DNA of 64,000 nt, from positions 744,001-808,000 of the forward strand of contig JAHQRK010000004.1 of assembly GCA_019828595.1 (NCBI GenBank), read 5' to 3'. Positions 1 to 11,603 of the stretch are shown here, one piece after another. Each line of letters begins with the position of its first letter. The first letter of the stretch is position 1. The position numbers and the translations under genes were made by a program. This DNA comes from Aphanomyces cochlioides (lineage: Eukaryota; Oomycota; Saprolegniomycetes; Saprolegniales; Verrucalvaceae). The notes beneath the pieces are model-generated. The model saw only the letters and a list, made by a program, of their open reading frames with translations. It did not search any database and was not told the DNA's origin.

Positions 1-2062
1 GTGCAACTCATCATGGTCAAGGAGAGGTGTCCAAGCTCCATGAGTCCGCTGCTTGAATCGCCGTTGGCCTCTTTGAGCTGACGAGACGATATGGAGAGGA
101 ATACTCGCTGGGGACAATTCAACGTGCGGCGTCGAAAGATGTGGCCACTTCTTGTGCGCGAGAGCTCTATGGACCAAGTCGACAATGGCCTGAGGAGTGG
201 CGTTGAAGCGACTGAGACGGTAGTTCATGTCGCCCATGAATATCGTATGATGGTGGAGCAATGTGAATGAAATCCCCATCGTGTCTCCACTAAGATGCAG
301 CGACTGTACAATCAGGGCTGCATCGTCATTGCGCCGCTCGACGTTGGTTTTCCCCTACGCAGATGTGCCTCCATGAGAACAAAGCGGACATTCCAGAAAT
401 GGACCTTGTGGTCAGATGAGAGATGGCAAGAGACGACTGCAATTGAAGTGTCCATGTAGCGAAAGGCGAAGCCAACTGCGCCTTTGTTGGCCGTGCGAAA
501 GCTGAGTGTCTTGCCGCAGTTGACCTTCTCAATGCATTCAGCCAAGGAACGACGGGGAGGGCGCGACTGACCTCAGACTTGGATGGCATTGGCATGTAGA
601 AATGGCCACTAGCAACATCGTACTCAGCGACGTAGATTGTGATTGCAATGTATCCATGATAGCCCAACATGGTATTCGTGCTTCCAATCTCGCGAGTATA
701 TTCAGCAAACGGCGTGCGCATTCCGCGTTCCAAGTACGCTTTCATCATGGCCCGGAGATCGCCAAGATGAAGGCATTCCTGGACGCCGATGACGTAAATG
801 TCGTGACCGTACGGGATCCACTGAGCCTAACCGAGTAAGAGAACGTCATTCGCTCAACTCACCAAGTCCGCAGGCACAGGGCATTCGCCCATGTTGAAAG
901 TCGTGGCGAAGATGGAGACAGTCACGCCTGGTGCTTCATCCTCATGAACCACATTGGGAATGGTGTTGAATGATCCAGTATTGCTTGCAATGTCACGAGG
1001 AATGGAACCGAAAATGGCGCACCGCACCGCTTGAATGACACTTCCATACACAAAGGCATTGAGGAAACCTAGACAGCAGCGGCAGATGAGCGCGACTTTG
1101 AACATCGGGTTGAGTGTACCTTGGGAATTGTTGCAGACGATGTGGATGACGAGGAGCTCGTAGATGGATTCCCCCGTTGCAAATTGCACCACTACAGACA
1201 AGTAAATCCAATAGTGATCGTGGAGGAGGACGCTACATCGATTGGCAATGCATGGTCCCCAGACGACGACGTAAATGGCCACGTACGCCGTCAATTTGCT
1301 ACAGATGAGCTTGGAAGAGCTCACGGCTTCACGATTGTGTTGCCTACAACATTCCATTAGATTCAGAGCGACAGAGTGGTGGGGCGTACGAGTGTTCTCG
1401 ACGAGAGATATCCGTGGCAACAAGAATAGCCAGTGTGATGATCACCACGGCGGACGCAAAAACCCACGTGAAGAAGAGATAAACGCGCAGATCTCCATAT
1501 TCATCGCCAATCCAACAATAAAAGTCAGCGTGGCCATACTTTCCATCAATGGCCAAGTACAGTGACTCAGCTCCCGACGGGAGAAATGACACAATACAGA
1601 ACCAGCGGAACCACGAGTGGAGTTTGGTCTCGTCGTCTCGACAGACAATCCATCTGTACCACGTGAAAGCCATGCACGCAAGCCATGCCACGCCTGGAAC
1701 AGCCTCGTCAGTGTCAAACAAGACAACGATTCAACCAGAGATGCCAGCGGAGTTCATGACGAAGCCTTGAATGTTGCACAGCCACATGCGCGTGTATCCC
1801 ATCGTCCCAAAGAGTTTGAAGCTGGCATCACAGAGATCGATGCACGACATGACGTAGACCATCTTGCTTGTGAAGTCTCGCTTCTCATAGCGTTTCCGGT
1901 GGTGGCTTGTTATGATGAAGAGACTGCCCACGATCGAGAGCACGCTGTGTTCACAATATAAGACGCAGAATCCTCATGATAACTCTACCTCGTGATGTAT
2001 ACAATCATTTGAATGTGTTCCTGCGTCGTGTTGGTTGGTTCAGCTGCGGATATCGTTGCCAT
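1..2062 (-). CDS. GPCR fused to inositol polyphosphate 5-phosphatase (partial, C-terminus beyond left edge)
   Basis: A seven-helix receptor of the cAMP-receptor/Dictyostelium-like type is joined to a type II inositol polyphosphate 5-phosphatase domain. The first exon begins at the ATG at 2060-2062; an intron at about 1945-1988 joins it in frame to the first helix (SVLSIVGSLFIIT). Further short GT..AG introns carry the frame through helices 2-7 (GFLNAFVYGSVIQAVR near 1030-1075). The phosphatase follows directly: FATTFNMG (about 885-905), DIYVIGVQEC (about 770-800), TANKGAVGF (about 465-490), a CHLSSDH segment, NVERRN, and the metal/catalytic-site motif GDMNYRL at about 212-232. Oomycetes are known to have GPCRs with C-terminal catalytic domains, including inositol phosphatases. 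Inferred role: ligand-controlled turnover of PI(4,5)P2/PIP3 at a membrane. The reading frame is intact over at least eight exons. The end is not in the window. Confidence 0.85.
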
Positions 2063-2320
2063 TTGAGTTGTCTGCCAGCTTGGAAATGATGGGTTTCGTC
2101 GTAGAAATTGATATGTTCCAGTTACACATGAAACGCTTCGTTACATGTCACCTGGAAGATGCAAAATGGATTGAGTTTCTATCAGTTCGCAAGTTTGCAT
2201 GGGACGTCATGAACTTGTAGCTGGCAGCGCGTTAAGAGGAGTAGAACTACACCAGAAGAGAGATGGAGAAGATTCAACATCATGTTCTTCTCTATACAGT
2301 GGTTAAATAAGATGAAAACA

Positions 2321-5300
2321 CTAACAAACGCCTTCGACCAATGAGTCTGAGTACGAAGATCGTTCCGATAAGGCATCGACGAGTTCAGCTTCTGGCTCAA
2401 CTTCAGGCAAAGGAACCACGGGCTCGAGATCTTTCGGTGTGAGCTTGTTAAAATATGCTGCCCATGGTCCACCGAGTGCATTACACAATTCTTCGACAAT
2501 ATCACCACTCACAAACATGTGATTCTCCAAAAAGCCATCAGTCGTCACAATCGTGCAAATGTTTCGAAGCAGGAAGGCCACGCATGCCACTCGGAGGTCT
2601 TCGGCGTGGCATTGATCGGCCACAGCCCAGATTGTCATGACATTGAAAACGGTAATTTCGTCAGTGAGAAATCGTTCCACGCGCTTTTGTAGCTCCACCA
2701 CTCGATAATTTGCTGCAGCAATCAACAAATCGAGTGCATTTGTGAGATCGATGTTGATTTCTTCGGTGTAGATGAAATCAATCAAAAGCGAAAACGTGGC
2801 TGAGCTGCAATCATCAATCTCGACATCTTTTTGAAATGTTCCCAACTAGGATGCGATTATGTAAACATTGGTCATGCACTTTTCGTACCAGGGTCTTAAA
2901 ATACGGGTTCTGAACGCTGAGCACCACACGATTAGCAGCGATACGATGGGCACCGACCATGAACCACACATCAATTGGTTCATTGTTTCGATCGTATCTC
3001 TCACGCAATTTCGGCACTTCAATATGAACTTCATGATGATACGATGTCGGGAGCATGTGTTTGATGGCAAGTGCCACCGTTCGATGAGAGTATTCATCAT
3101 CATCTCTGAGTAAATCCAACAAGACTGTGATGAGACCCTCAGAGATTAAACTGGGCCAGTCTTTTGGATCCATCAAGTGCACAAGGCTTAGCATGACGTT
3201 GCCTCGAAATGCTCCTACACTTATTTGTAAAGAAGAAAAGGATGTTCAATCACCTTGGGCGGTCTCGCTGGTGACACGTAGCGAGGCGTACAACATTGTT
3301 TTGAAATCTGGACTGGCGATATATCTCCAAATGTTCTTCAGCCCTTGCAAACAAGCACGCCAAGTCACTGAACCCTCTTCCATCTCGAGCATGTGCAGTA
3401 CAGTTCCTAGTACATAGTGTCAAAGGACTACTTTCAGATATGAACTACCTTCCAACACCAAATGTAAAGCTGTCGACTTGCGCAGAGACAACTTGTGCAG
3501 TGTTCCTGCAGCCTTCATGGAAACAATTTCATCGGATGAGTGTAGTGCTGCCAGAATAACGGGAATTCCACCTCGGCGGGCAAACAAGTCATGGTTGTTT
3601 TGATTTTCCATCAACGACTCCAAGACAATAACAGCTTTACGATTTGTCGCCATGTCGTTTCCAGCTTCTAGACAGGACAAAAGAGCTGGAACGGCCTCTG
3701 AAACACATGTATCACAGAAGCGTTGCTTGTCATCAAAGCCTTCGACAACTACACGCGACATTGAACAATCACCACACACAATTGTGCCGCATTCCTAAAT
3801 TTTCTATCAGTCACATAAAGCGAGTATTTCATACTCGACAATGGTGCTTGCGACGATAAACGTTGAAGGCTTTGTCACAGCACTCACAAGAAGTCGAGTA
3901 ATGGTCTTCTGCCCATGGTTTTATGAGTTTCCATTTCAGTAAATCAGCCGCAGCGTCCAATATCGTGTGTGAGATATCCCGAAAGTCATTGATATTGTTG
4001 AATCTGAATACATCCAATAGCTTTTCATTTGCGTATGGTGATGGGAAAATTCGAGTAGGATCATCAGCGTACAAAGATACACCAACTTGGCCAAGTTGAA
4101 GGGAGTAACCAAACTTCGCCACCCAGTTGGGCAATCCAACCTACATTGTGCCCTTTAAATGACAAATGCAAAAATAGCTTTCAGACCTGTAAGGGCAAAT
4201 CGCGGCCACTGTAGCCATTTTTAGAAAGAACTTGGACAATTTCCTTGAGCCACACACTTCTGTTGACACAAATGTATCGGCCTCGAGCCTCAGTGTGCTC
4301 CAGGGCCAGTACATGGGCAACTGCACAATCGCGGACGTCAACCATGGCAAAATCTAACCAAAGATCACAAAATCGAACAGTGAATAATTAAGTACTCAAA
4401 TTCACCAAGGCAGAGTAGTGCCCAACAATCAAGTCGTATATGACTTGCGTTCCAGGAGGAATTTTGGAGTTGCACAACGATGGCCCGACCAGTGTGCCAG
4501 GCTACAAGCAAATCAATTTAAACGACGCCGAGGCAAGTACATTGATCGTGACAAGTTCCATCGATTCATTCTTGACGAGTTGCCATGCAGCTTCCTCGGC
4601 CAACTTCAGGCTGAGAAAGTGAGGATTTCTGTCCAGCGACGACGTGCCATTCCAGTCCAGATCTCCGACCCGAGAGTTGATATCGACGTGATCAGCCATT
4701 GCAGCAATTGACGATGTCAATACGACCTGCGAAACATTGTTCAAACACGAGAAACATCATAAAGTATACTCGCTTGACTTTGGCGCGGACACAAGCGGTG
4801 ATAAAGTTGTTCATCATGGGCACGATACAATGCACTCGGCTACTAATACTGTACACTCCTGGCTCCTGCAGAGATGTTAGATCTATCACAACGTTCACTA
4901 TACCTGTTTTTCTGAATATGGATCTCGCACAGAGCATGAGGTTGGTGTACCAGTGTGAATAACAAAATCACAACCATCGACAGCAAGATCGCACGACTGG
5001 GCAGTCAGCAACGAAGTTTCGACAATGGTCAAGTTTTTCTTGGCATGGGGCAGTTCATCCAGCTTGGACGTGTCGTCGTTTTTGTTTTGCACAGTTCCCT
5101 TGACTTTGTATCCGCGGACTAAAAGTTCTGCAACGATCCATGCTGCAACAAATCCATCCACGCCGGTGACACAGATCGGTTTGTGCAAGCTGCCTGCTGT
5201 GGTTTTGCGTCGGTACTTCAAATTCTTCCACACGGTTGGGTACATGCATGTCATATCTAGCGTCGTGACGGATGTTCTCGTGATTTTCTTCTTGGACTTT

Positions 5301-5455
5301 TCGCGCTTGATAGATGGCTTTTCTTCCGTTGTCTTTTTTGCTTTGGGACGCTTCTTCTTCTTCTTTTCAACGAACCCATCGTCCATAGACAAGGAAGACG
5401 ACAAAAGACTCGCATTGCTGTGCACTTCTTGAGGAACCTGCGGTCCAAACAGCAT
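2321..5455 (-). CDS. SDR(NAD-epimerase-like)-FYVE-armadillo-BTB/POZ fusion protein, copy A
   Basis: About ten exons join in frame. Order of domains: a lysine-rich basic stretch (about residues 25-60); a dihydroflavonol-reductase-like Rossmann domain (ICVTGVDGFVAAWIVAELL, about 90-110; HTGTP; VVLTSSIAAM; NPGTLVGPSL-like; VDVRDCAVAHVLALEH); a FYVE finger with paired cysteines and the PI3P-binding core RRKHHCRECG (split by an intron at about 3838); helical armadillo-like repeats (GIPVILAALHSSDEIVSMKAAGTLHKL); and a C-terminal BTB/POZ with BACK-like helices (VWFMVGAHRIAANRVVLS; LLIDFIYTEE). The YxxxK catalytic motif of the SDR family is replaced by HFLSLK. It ends SLVEGVC. It is transcribed away from its paralogue at 5741. 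Inferred: an endosomal, PI3P-bound adaptor, possibly for cullin-3, with a nucleotide-sensing domain. No characterised protein with this order is known to me. Confidence 0.85.
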
Positions 5456-5740
5456 GATTCACAGCGCGTCTTCCGCCGACAGTCCTTTCTCAACAAGCGG
5501 GAGAGAGGAAGAACACCAAGTCACACCCAGTCACGAAATGCAGCCTATCCGGATAACGGACCCCTTACAAACGTATCAGCCAATCAAATACGATATCCGG
5601 ATAATTCGTCTCGTATGAGGTAGTTGAAGCGTTCTATCTTTTTTAGCATAAAAATATCTTGAAGTTTGTATATCAGCCTGTCTATTTCGCATTTTTATTC
5701 GGATTCGATACATGGATCCAGATCAAAACTCGGGGAGACG
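5456..5740. promoter_or_regulatory. Bidirectional promoter of the SDR-FYVE-ARM-BTB pair with two TATCCGGATAA palindromes
   Basis: Only 285 nt separate the two start codons. The palindrome occurs at 5546-5556 (TATCCGGATAA) and 5593-5604 (ATATCCGGATAA). They lie about 90-150 nt from each start, as at many other genes in the window. A shared regulatory role is inferred, not shown. Confidence 0.5.
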
Positions 5741-8700
5741 ATGCTGTTTGGGCCGCAGCAAGGATACGACACCCCGTCGGCGCCGCGACCGAAAGAAACG
5801 AGCAACGAGACCGTGAATGGGAAGAAACGAAGACAGAAAAACAATACATTGTCTCCGACGACGAGCGCGACCGCGGAAGGGCCGAAATTGACGAGATCCA
5901 AAGATCGCCACTCGAAAATGACAAAACGCATCGATGAGCCAAGATCGATGTATTTGAGCGTGTGGAATGCACTCAAGTACAAAGTTGTCGAGAAGAAATC
6001 GCCGCCGTCGGCTTATTTGAAAGCAGGACACATCAAAACGCCCATTTGTGTCACGGGTATCGATGGATTCCTGGGCGCGTGGATTGTCTCTGAATTGCTC
6101 CAACGAGGATACAAGGTCCGAGGAACGATACAAAGCCGCAAAGACGATATAAGTCACCTGTATGAAATTCCAAACGCCCGTGCCAATTTGACCGTGGTCG
6201 AAACGTCCCTCTTGACACCTGAATCGTGTGATCTTGCTGTGGAAGGATGCGAATATGTTATTCACACGGGAACGCCGTCGTCGTGTGCAGTGAGAGACCC
6301 ATTGACTGAATCCAAAGTACGACTTGCCCCCGATGCATGAGCTTCAATGACCTTGTAGGATCCTGGCATGCACACTATCAGCAGTCGAATGCATTGCATC
6401 GTTCCCATCATAACGAATTTCATCAAGGCTTGTGTTCGCGCTCGTATCAAAAAAGTATGGCAAGAATATTAATCGCTGTGTTGACTTATGACGTAGATTG
6501 TGTTTTCATCGTCGATTGCAGCACTTTGTGACAGCGTTGACTCAACAGACATTGTGAATGATTTGTGTTGGAACACCGTTTCGTCACTCGAGAAGAATCC
6601 TCATTTCTTGAGCTTGAAACTTGCAGAGGAGAAAGCGTGGCAGCTCGTGGAGCAGGAACCCAAACTGGAGATGGTCACGATTTGTGTATGTAATCGTTTT
6701 GGATGATTGCGTCGTTTACCCATTCGTCAAAATAGCCTGGTACTCTGATGGGCCCGTCGATTTGCAGCCCGTCGACGATTCCACCTGGTAATCAAGTATT
6801 GTACGACTTGATCACCGGTCAATACACTGCCCTCGTTGACTTGAGTACCGGATTGTCGTTCTACTTGTCTAATCTTACTTAGATTGGGCCGTGACGGACG
6901 TCCGCGACTGTGCTGTGGCTCATGTATTGGCGCTCGAACATCCAGCGGCGCGTGGACGCTACATTTGCGTCAATCGAACTGTGTGGCTTCGCGAAGTCGT
7001 CGAAATCCTGCGTACAAACGGATACTCTGGGCGTGCACTGCCATTTCAAGTGGGTCTACCAAACTGGGTTGCTCGTTTTTCATCATTTTCAATCCAACTT
7101 GGACAAGTCGGTGCTTCGTTGTACGCCGATACAGCTGACTGCACGAAGCCATCGCCATACTTGAGCGATCGAATCGTCGATGTATTTGGTCTGACGTTCC
7201 GAGATGCAAAGGATACGTTAGTTGAGTCTGCTGGCGATTTGCTCAAATGGAAGTATATCAAGCCATGGGGTGAAGACAAAGAGGCGACTGAATGTGGATG
7301 TTGCCAGGCGCCTTTCAATTTCTTGCGACGTAAACATCATTGCCGAGTGAGATCCTGCAATTTCTATATTTCTCACGACGCTGTGTAGGAGTGTGGTGTC
7401 GTCATTTGTGGTGAGTGCTCCATGTCTCGAGCGGTTGTGGAGGGTTTGGCACAGCCTGCCCGCCTGTGTGATGCGTGTGTCCAAACCTCAGTCCCTGAAC
7501 TCTTGGAAATGATGAGCTCCCCCGTCACGTGCCACAAAGCTGTGAAGGCTCTGGAATCTCTCATGGAAAACACGATGAACCATGAGCTCATCACTCGTTG
7601 CCGAGGCATTCCAATTTTATTGACAGCATTGCACGATCAAGATGGCGATATCGCCATTCATGCTGCAGGAGCACTTTTGGCATTGAGCTTGGATTCGGCG
7701 AGCGCTTTGCAAATGGTGCTCGAAGGAGCGGTCTTACACATGTTGGAGATTGATCAAACAACTGAAACTTGGAGGGTTTGTCTCCAAGCTCTGCGCAATA
7801 TCTGGAAAGAGATTAACCGAGATGAGTTTCGCCAGATGCTACACTCCGTGTCGCGCGTCTCAGTCAACGCTGCCGATGGTGCTGTGCTTGCTCATAGTAC
7901 ATTCCTGACGTGCTTTTCTTGTAGGACCATTGAAATCCAATATTTTGCTGACATTTGTGCACATGATGGAGCCACGTGATGTTGATTGCTTGCTCGGGGA
8001 AGGCCTGCTAGAAGTCTTTTTCTCGACGCTCAAGAGCGCTGATTCGTACAGTCGTTGCGCTGGTGCACATGCTGTCGTGCGACTAATTCCATCCAACTAT
8101 GACCCAGACGTGTCTATCGATGTGCCTCCTTATAATGTTGACAATCACGAAGAGCTGCTGACATTGTCGATGTTGTCGGACATTCAATTCCTCGTCAAAG
8201 GCCACATTGCTCCCATCAATGCTCACAAAATTGTCTTGTTTGTGCGAAATGCGTATTTCAAGAACATGGTACGAAACTTCGTCGATGTTTCCTTGCTCAT
8301 ACATCTTAGTTTGGATCCTCATCGACTGTCACTCCGAAACGCGTAATTGAGATTGACAATTGCTCGTACAGTGTGTTCTCCATGATCCTTCGCTTCTTGG
8401 TATCCTCTCCACTTGCTGTCAAACCTAATCGCCATTGTAGTACACTGGAAATCTTGTGATTGACGAAGTGTCAGCGCAAGATCTCTTGCGGGCTGCATCG
8501 TTTTACCAAGTGGTTGAGTTGCAAATTCGAATTGAAAAATTCTTGGCCGACCGCATTACGATCACCAACGTTGTGGATTTGCTCTGTCTGTCAAACGACT
8601 GCCGTGCCGAATCCTTGCGCAGAGCATGTATTCCATTTCTTATGCGAAATATCCATGCGGTGGTGAAGCTGCCTTCGTTTGAAGCCCACCGCGACTGGGC

Positions 8701-8941
8701 CTCCCAAGAAATTCTCTTAGAGCTGGCGAACATCCGTGGTCGCCATTGGTATCTCGCGTATGTGGATATGTTGATGCACCACAAGTCGCATGTCATGCCC
8801 TCAAAGCCCAAGCCTGTTTTGGCTCCTGATGCATCCTCCAAGCGTCCAGTTGTATCACCATTGCCAACGTCTCTGTCTCCACTACCAAAATCCCGCGGGC
8901 GACTGCCGTCTGAAGAGAGTCTCGCGGAAGGCATTTGCTGA
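5741..8941 (+). CDS. SDR(NAD-epimerase-like)-FYVE-armadillo-BTB/POZ fusion protein, copy B
   Basis: Paralogue of the divergent gene at 2321-5455, with the same start (MLFGPQ), the same domain order and the same intron positions. Seen in order: ICVTGIDGFLGAWIVSELLQ (Rossmann, about 6040-6100), VVETSLLTPESCDLAVEGC, SSSIAALCDSVD, HFLSLKLAEE (about 6603-6632), VRDCAVAHVLALEH, RRKHHCR|ECGVVICGECS (FYVE, split by the intron at about 7347-7388), armadillo-like repeats (GIPILLTALHDQDGDIAIHAAGALLAL), then BTB/BACK (IQFLVKGHIAPINAHKIVLF; YTGNLVIDE; ADRITITNVVDLLCL). It ends ESLAEGIC. Introns are 35-60 nt with GT..AG ends, including 6319-6358, about 8268-8309 and about 8401-8441. Both copies keep the FYVE core and both lack the SDR Tyr/Lys, so these traits predate the duplication. 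The promoter side holds two TATCCGGATAA palindromes. Confidence 0.85.
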
Positions 8942-9023
8942 GTGTCCATATTTATATTCGTGAATCGACTAGGTTGCCGAGGGATGAGTTGGTTATGCAT
9001 TATGTTCATATCGTTGTATCTCT

Positions 9024-10494
9024 TCAGGAGTATCGGCTTTGCAAATCGCTGAAAAACGACGACGTCATGTTCTTCAGCTAGATCATGGACATAGTTCAAG
9101 ACATGGAGACACGGCAGCAAGTCGTACCTGTTGGGCTTTGTCGGCCACTTGAGACTTAAGCAAATCCAATTGATACGCTGCCTGCTCGGCAGCTTCAGTC
9201 GACGGGGACCGAGCGCGACCATCGCCATAGTACATATCGCTCGAGATGGCTTGGGCATTGGAGAACTGACGGATCTTATCATGATCAACTTGGGTTTGCT
9301 CGGCGGCGAAAAAGTTGTCGGACGAAATGCTCTTGGAGTTTTTATACTTGTTGAGCGAGTCTGCCGCCAGTGGCTCAGCTTTTGGCTGAATTGTGGTTTG
9401 TTGAAACGAGCGGCTTAGCGATTCTCTACAGTCTTCATGAGACCATGTCTTGATGAATGTTGCGTACTCTTCAGCTTGCTGCATGGCACGAGCCAAAGCT
9501 TCGTCTTCGTCAATTTGCTTGATCTGTTGGATTTCTTGTGGCGTGGGTTTGGCATTCTACGTCGTACTTGAAGCATAATCCAAGTGGAAACAACGCACTT
9601 CAAACGGGATGTTGTCGAAGTCGTCAAAATTCGTCTTGACTTTGGTTGCGCCAAGTCGAGTGGATTTCTTGGCGGAGGCAGAGCTCGTTGTTTTCTAAGG
9701 GGGGACGTTAGAGCACGTGAAGACAGTCGAGTCGTACGCGACTTGACAATTTGGACGTAATCGTCGACCCAGTGGTAGCAGGAGCGGAACTTTCACCCCC
9801 GAGCAAGACTGTTGGGCGAGCAGAGAGGAGTCCAGACGCTGGTGCGGCTGGAGGCGTTTCGGTCGATGGACGAGCAGGAGCTGGTGCCGCCACTGCACGG
9901 GCAGTGTAAGCAGAGGGAGCTTCGCTGACTGTTTCCACAATTTTAGCAAGTCCATCAAGACCGCCAAACTCGTCAGCCGACTTTGTCTGGATTAAAGTTA
10001 GCTCGGCAGGTCAAACGAATGAAATTCAGTACCTTGACTTCTGCAGTCGAATAGGGCGTCGAGTCAAATTTACCCGCTTGAACCTTCTTGGCAAGCTGGG
10101 CTTTGTACAATGTTGCGGCTTTGGTCTTGTACTTTTCGTCAATCTAGCTCATTCGTGAATACCTGAAGCCAGAGCAGCCATAACGCCGTACATTCATCAT
10201 GTCGGTCACACCATGTTGCTTAAAAAAATTGCGTGCTTCTCCGTTGCCTCCTAGTTGCATCAACAGAAGCTGTTCTTCCGTCCACTCGTCCATGTCGGTC
10301 GATCGGACAAACGAAACGTGGACACCCATGCGGCGATGATATCCCGAGCAGTCCAAGCACATGTACGTGCCAAACGACACGGTTGCCCACATGGGGCTAC
10401 GCCGATCGCAGTCAAAGCAAAGTTTATTGGCCGCGATGCTTCGTTGAGCTTGGAAGAACTTGTCGCGCACTTCGTGACTTACATACGTCGCCAT
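9024..10494 (-). CDS. ArfGAP zinc-finger protein, ARFGAP2/3 type
   Basis: The N-terminal ArfGAP domain has the C4 zinc finger and arginine finger: CFDCDRRSPMWATVSFG, then MCLDCSGYHRRMGVHVSFVRS, then DEWTEEQLLLMQLGGN and ARNFFKQHG. A long Ala/Pro/Ser-rich middle follows. The C-terminal part has the repeated SSDNFF/SSDMYYG motifs typical of ARFGAP2/3 and Glo3, which bind coatomer. An intron at about 9078-9136 joins DKAQQ to a last exon reading LKNMTSSFFSDLQSRYS, which fits the family's C-terminus and puts the stop at 9024-9026. The ATG at 10494 (MATYVSHEV) is preferred over the one at 10530 because the family starts just before the finger. Role by family: GTP hydrolysis on Arf1 during COPI uncoating at the Golgi. 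Confidence 0.85.
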
Positions 10495-10558
10495 CGTTCC
10501 GCGTGTATCGCTCTCAAAATGAAACACCAAAAAAGCTCGGGTTCAAATACTATTTTTC

Positions 10559-10592
10559 TATTGGCTATAATAATGTTTATTATTAGCCAATA
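10559..10592. repeat. Inverted repeat with CCAAT/ATTGG ends upstream of the ArfGAP gene
   Basis: TATTGGCTATAATAA (10559-10573) faces TTATTATTAGCCAATA (10577-10592); the arms match except for one or two positions. It lies 65 nt upstream of the ArfGAP start. It could be a paired CCAAT-box element or a transcribed hairpin. Confidence 0.45.
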
Positions 10593-10765
10593 ATATTTAC
10601 GCATTACAAACTAGGGTCAATAGCTCGAGATCCGTCGGCAGGATACGCGACGTCGACCTCTCATCTAGTACGATGCACTCTCTGTACCTCGTTTCATGGA
10701 CGTGGTCAAGTTGCAGAGCATTGTGGTGGTGGCAGCATGTCCTGTGGTGTCGTTTCGAGGTTCTA

Positions 10766-10829
10766 TATCCGGATCGAAGGTGTGGTTATATTGGATTATC
10801 CGGATGGAATCTTCGAGATATCCGGATAA
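10766..10829. promoter_or_regulatory. Three TATCCGGAT palindromes upstream of the MANF-like gene
   Basis: Copies at 10766-10774, 10796-10805 (TTATCCGGAT) and 10818-10829 (ATATCCGGATAA). The last one ends 62 nt before the ATG at 10892. The spacing of 20-30 nt suggests a cluster of sites for one factor. Confidence 0.5.
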
Positions 10830-10891
10830 CACGTGGATCAATTCCACGTGTTCAATCCGAGTGGCAGTATAGAAAGTTCTCTTCAGTGGCG

Positions 10892-11449
10892 ATGAAGTTC
10901 GTGTCCGTGGCGATCGTTGCGCTTGTGGCCTTGTTGAGCACGTCGGTGGCTGCAAAGGATGACAAGGAATGCGAAGTTTGCATTAAAGTGATCGATACGT
11001 TGAAGACGCAATACGATGAGTTGCTCAAGGAATCGAAAGGCACGCCAAAGTTGGATGTCGCTCAAACTGCGCTGGAAAAGACGTGCGGCAAGCTCTCCAA
11101 GAAGGAAAAGGAACGAAAAGTGGTGAGTGATACGTCGATTCGACCCATGGATCGCTTATGGCGTGTCTGTGTGTAGTGCTACTTCTTGGAACCGATGAAG
11201 AAGGATGCGGCGCGCCAAATCACGATCGGCAAGGATACGCTCAAGATCTGCAAAGACTTGACGAAGAAGAACCCAGACTTTTGCACGATTCGATTCCCTA
11301 TCCAAGTCGAAGCTGGCACCGACTACTCGACGTTGCGTGTGAAGGAATTGAAGAAGATCCTCCAAGAGCGAGGTGTCTCGTGCGATGAATGCATTGAAAA
11401 GTCGGACCTCATCGCCAAACTGAAAGCTACCGAACACATGGAGTTGTAG
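10892..11449 (+). CDS. MANF/CDNF (ARMET)-like secreted ER protein
   Basis: A signal peptide (MKFVSVAIVALVALLSTSVA) precedes a saposin-like half and a SAP-like C-terminal half. The family's eight cysteines are present: CEVC, the C of KTCGK, CYFLEP, ICKDL, DFC, and a CDEC pair. The strongest family match is LRVKELKKILQERGVSC followed by CIEKSDLI. One intron (11123-11176) joins ERKV to CYFLEP in frame. In animals MANF is an ER-stress protein that binds the chaperone BiP and lipids. The C-terminus HMEL resembles the ER-retrieval tails of that family. Total about 168 residues, the usual length. The ATG is chosen because it starts a clean signal peptide. Confidence 0.9.
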
Positions 11450-11603
11450 ATCGCCCGTGTGTACCTATCTTATTAATCCACACATCGTCTTCACTCACTC
11501 CTGTCCTTTGCCTAGCTCATGGAGCATGGACGTCGGACAACATCTTTGATCTAAAGCACAAATTCAGCATTCAAAAGCATACATGAGGTAAAAAGCACTG
11601 CGA

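Noticed and set aside
2035..2220. 61-codon plus-strand ORF at the GPCR start
   Set aside because: It overlaps the first GPCR exon on the opposite strand and has no features of its own.
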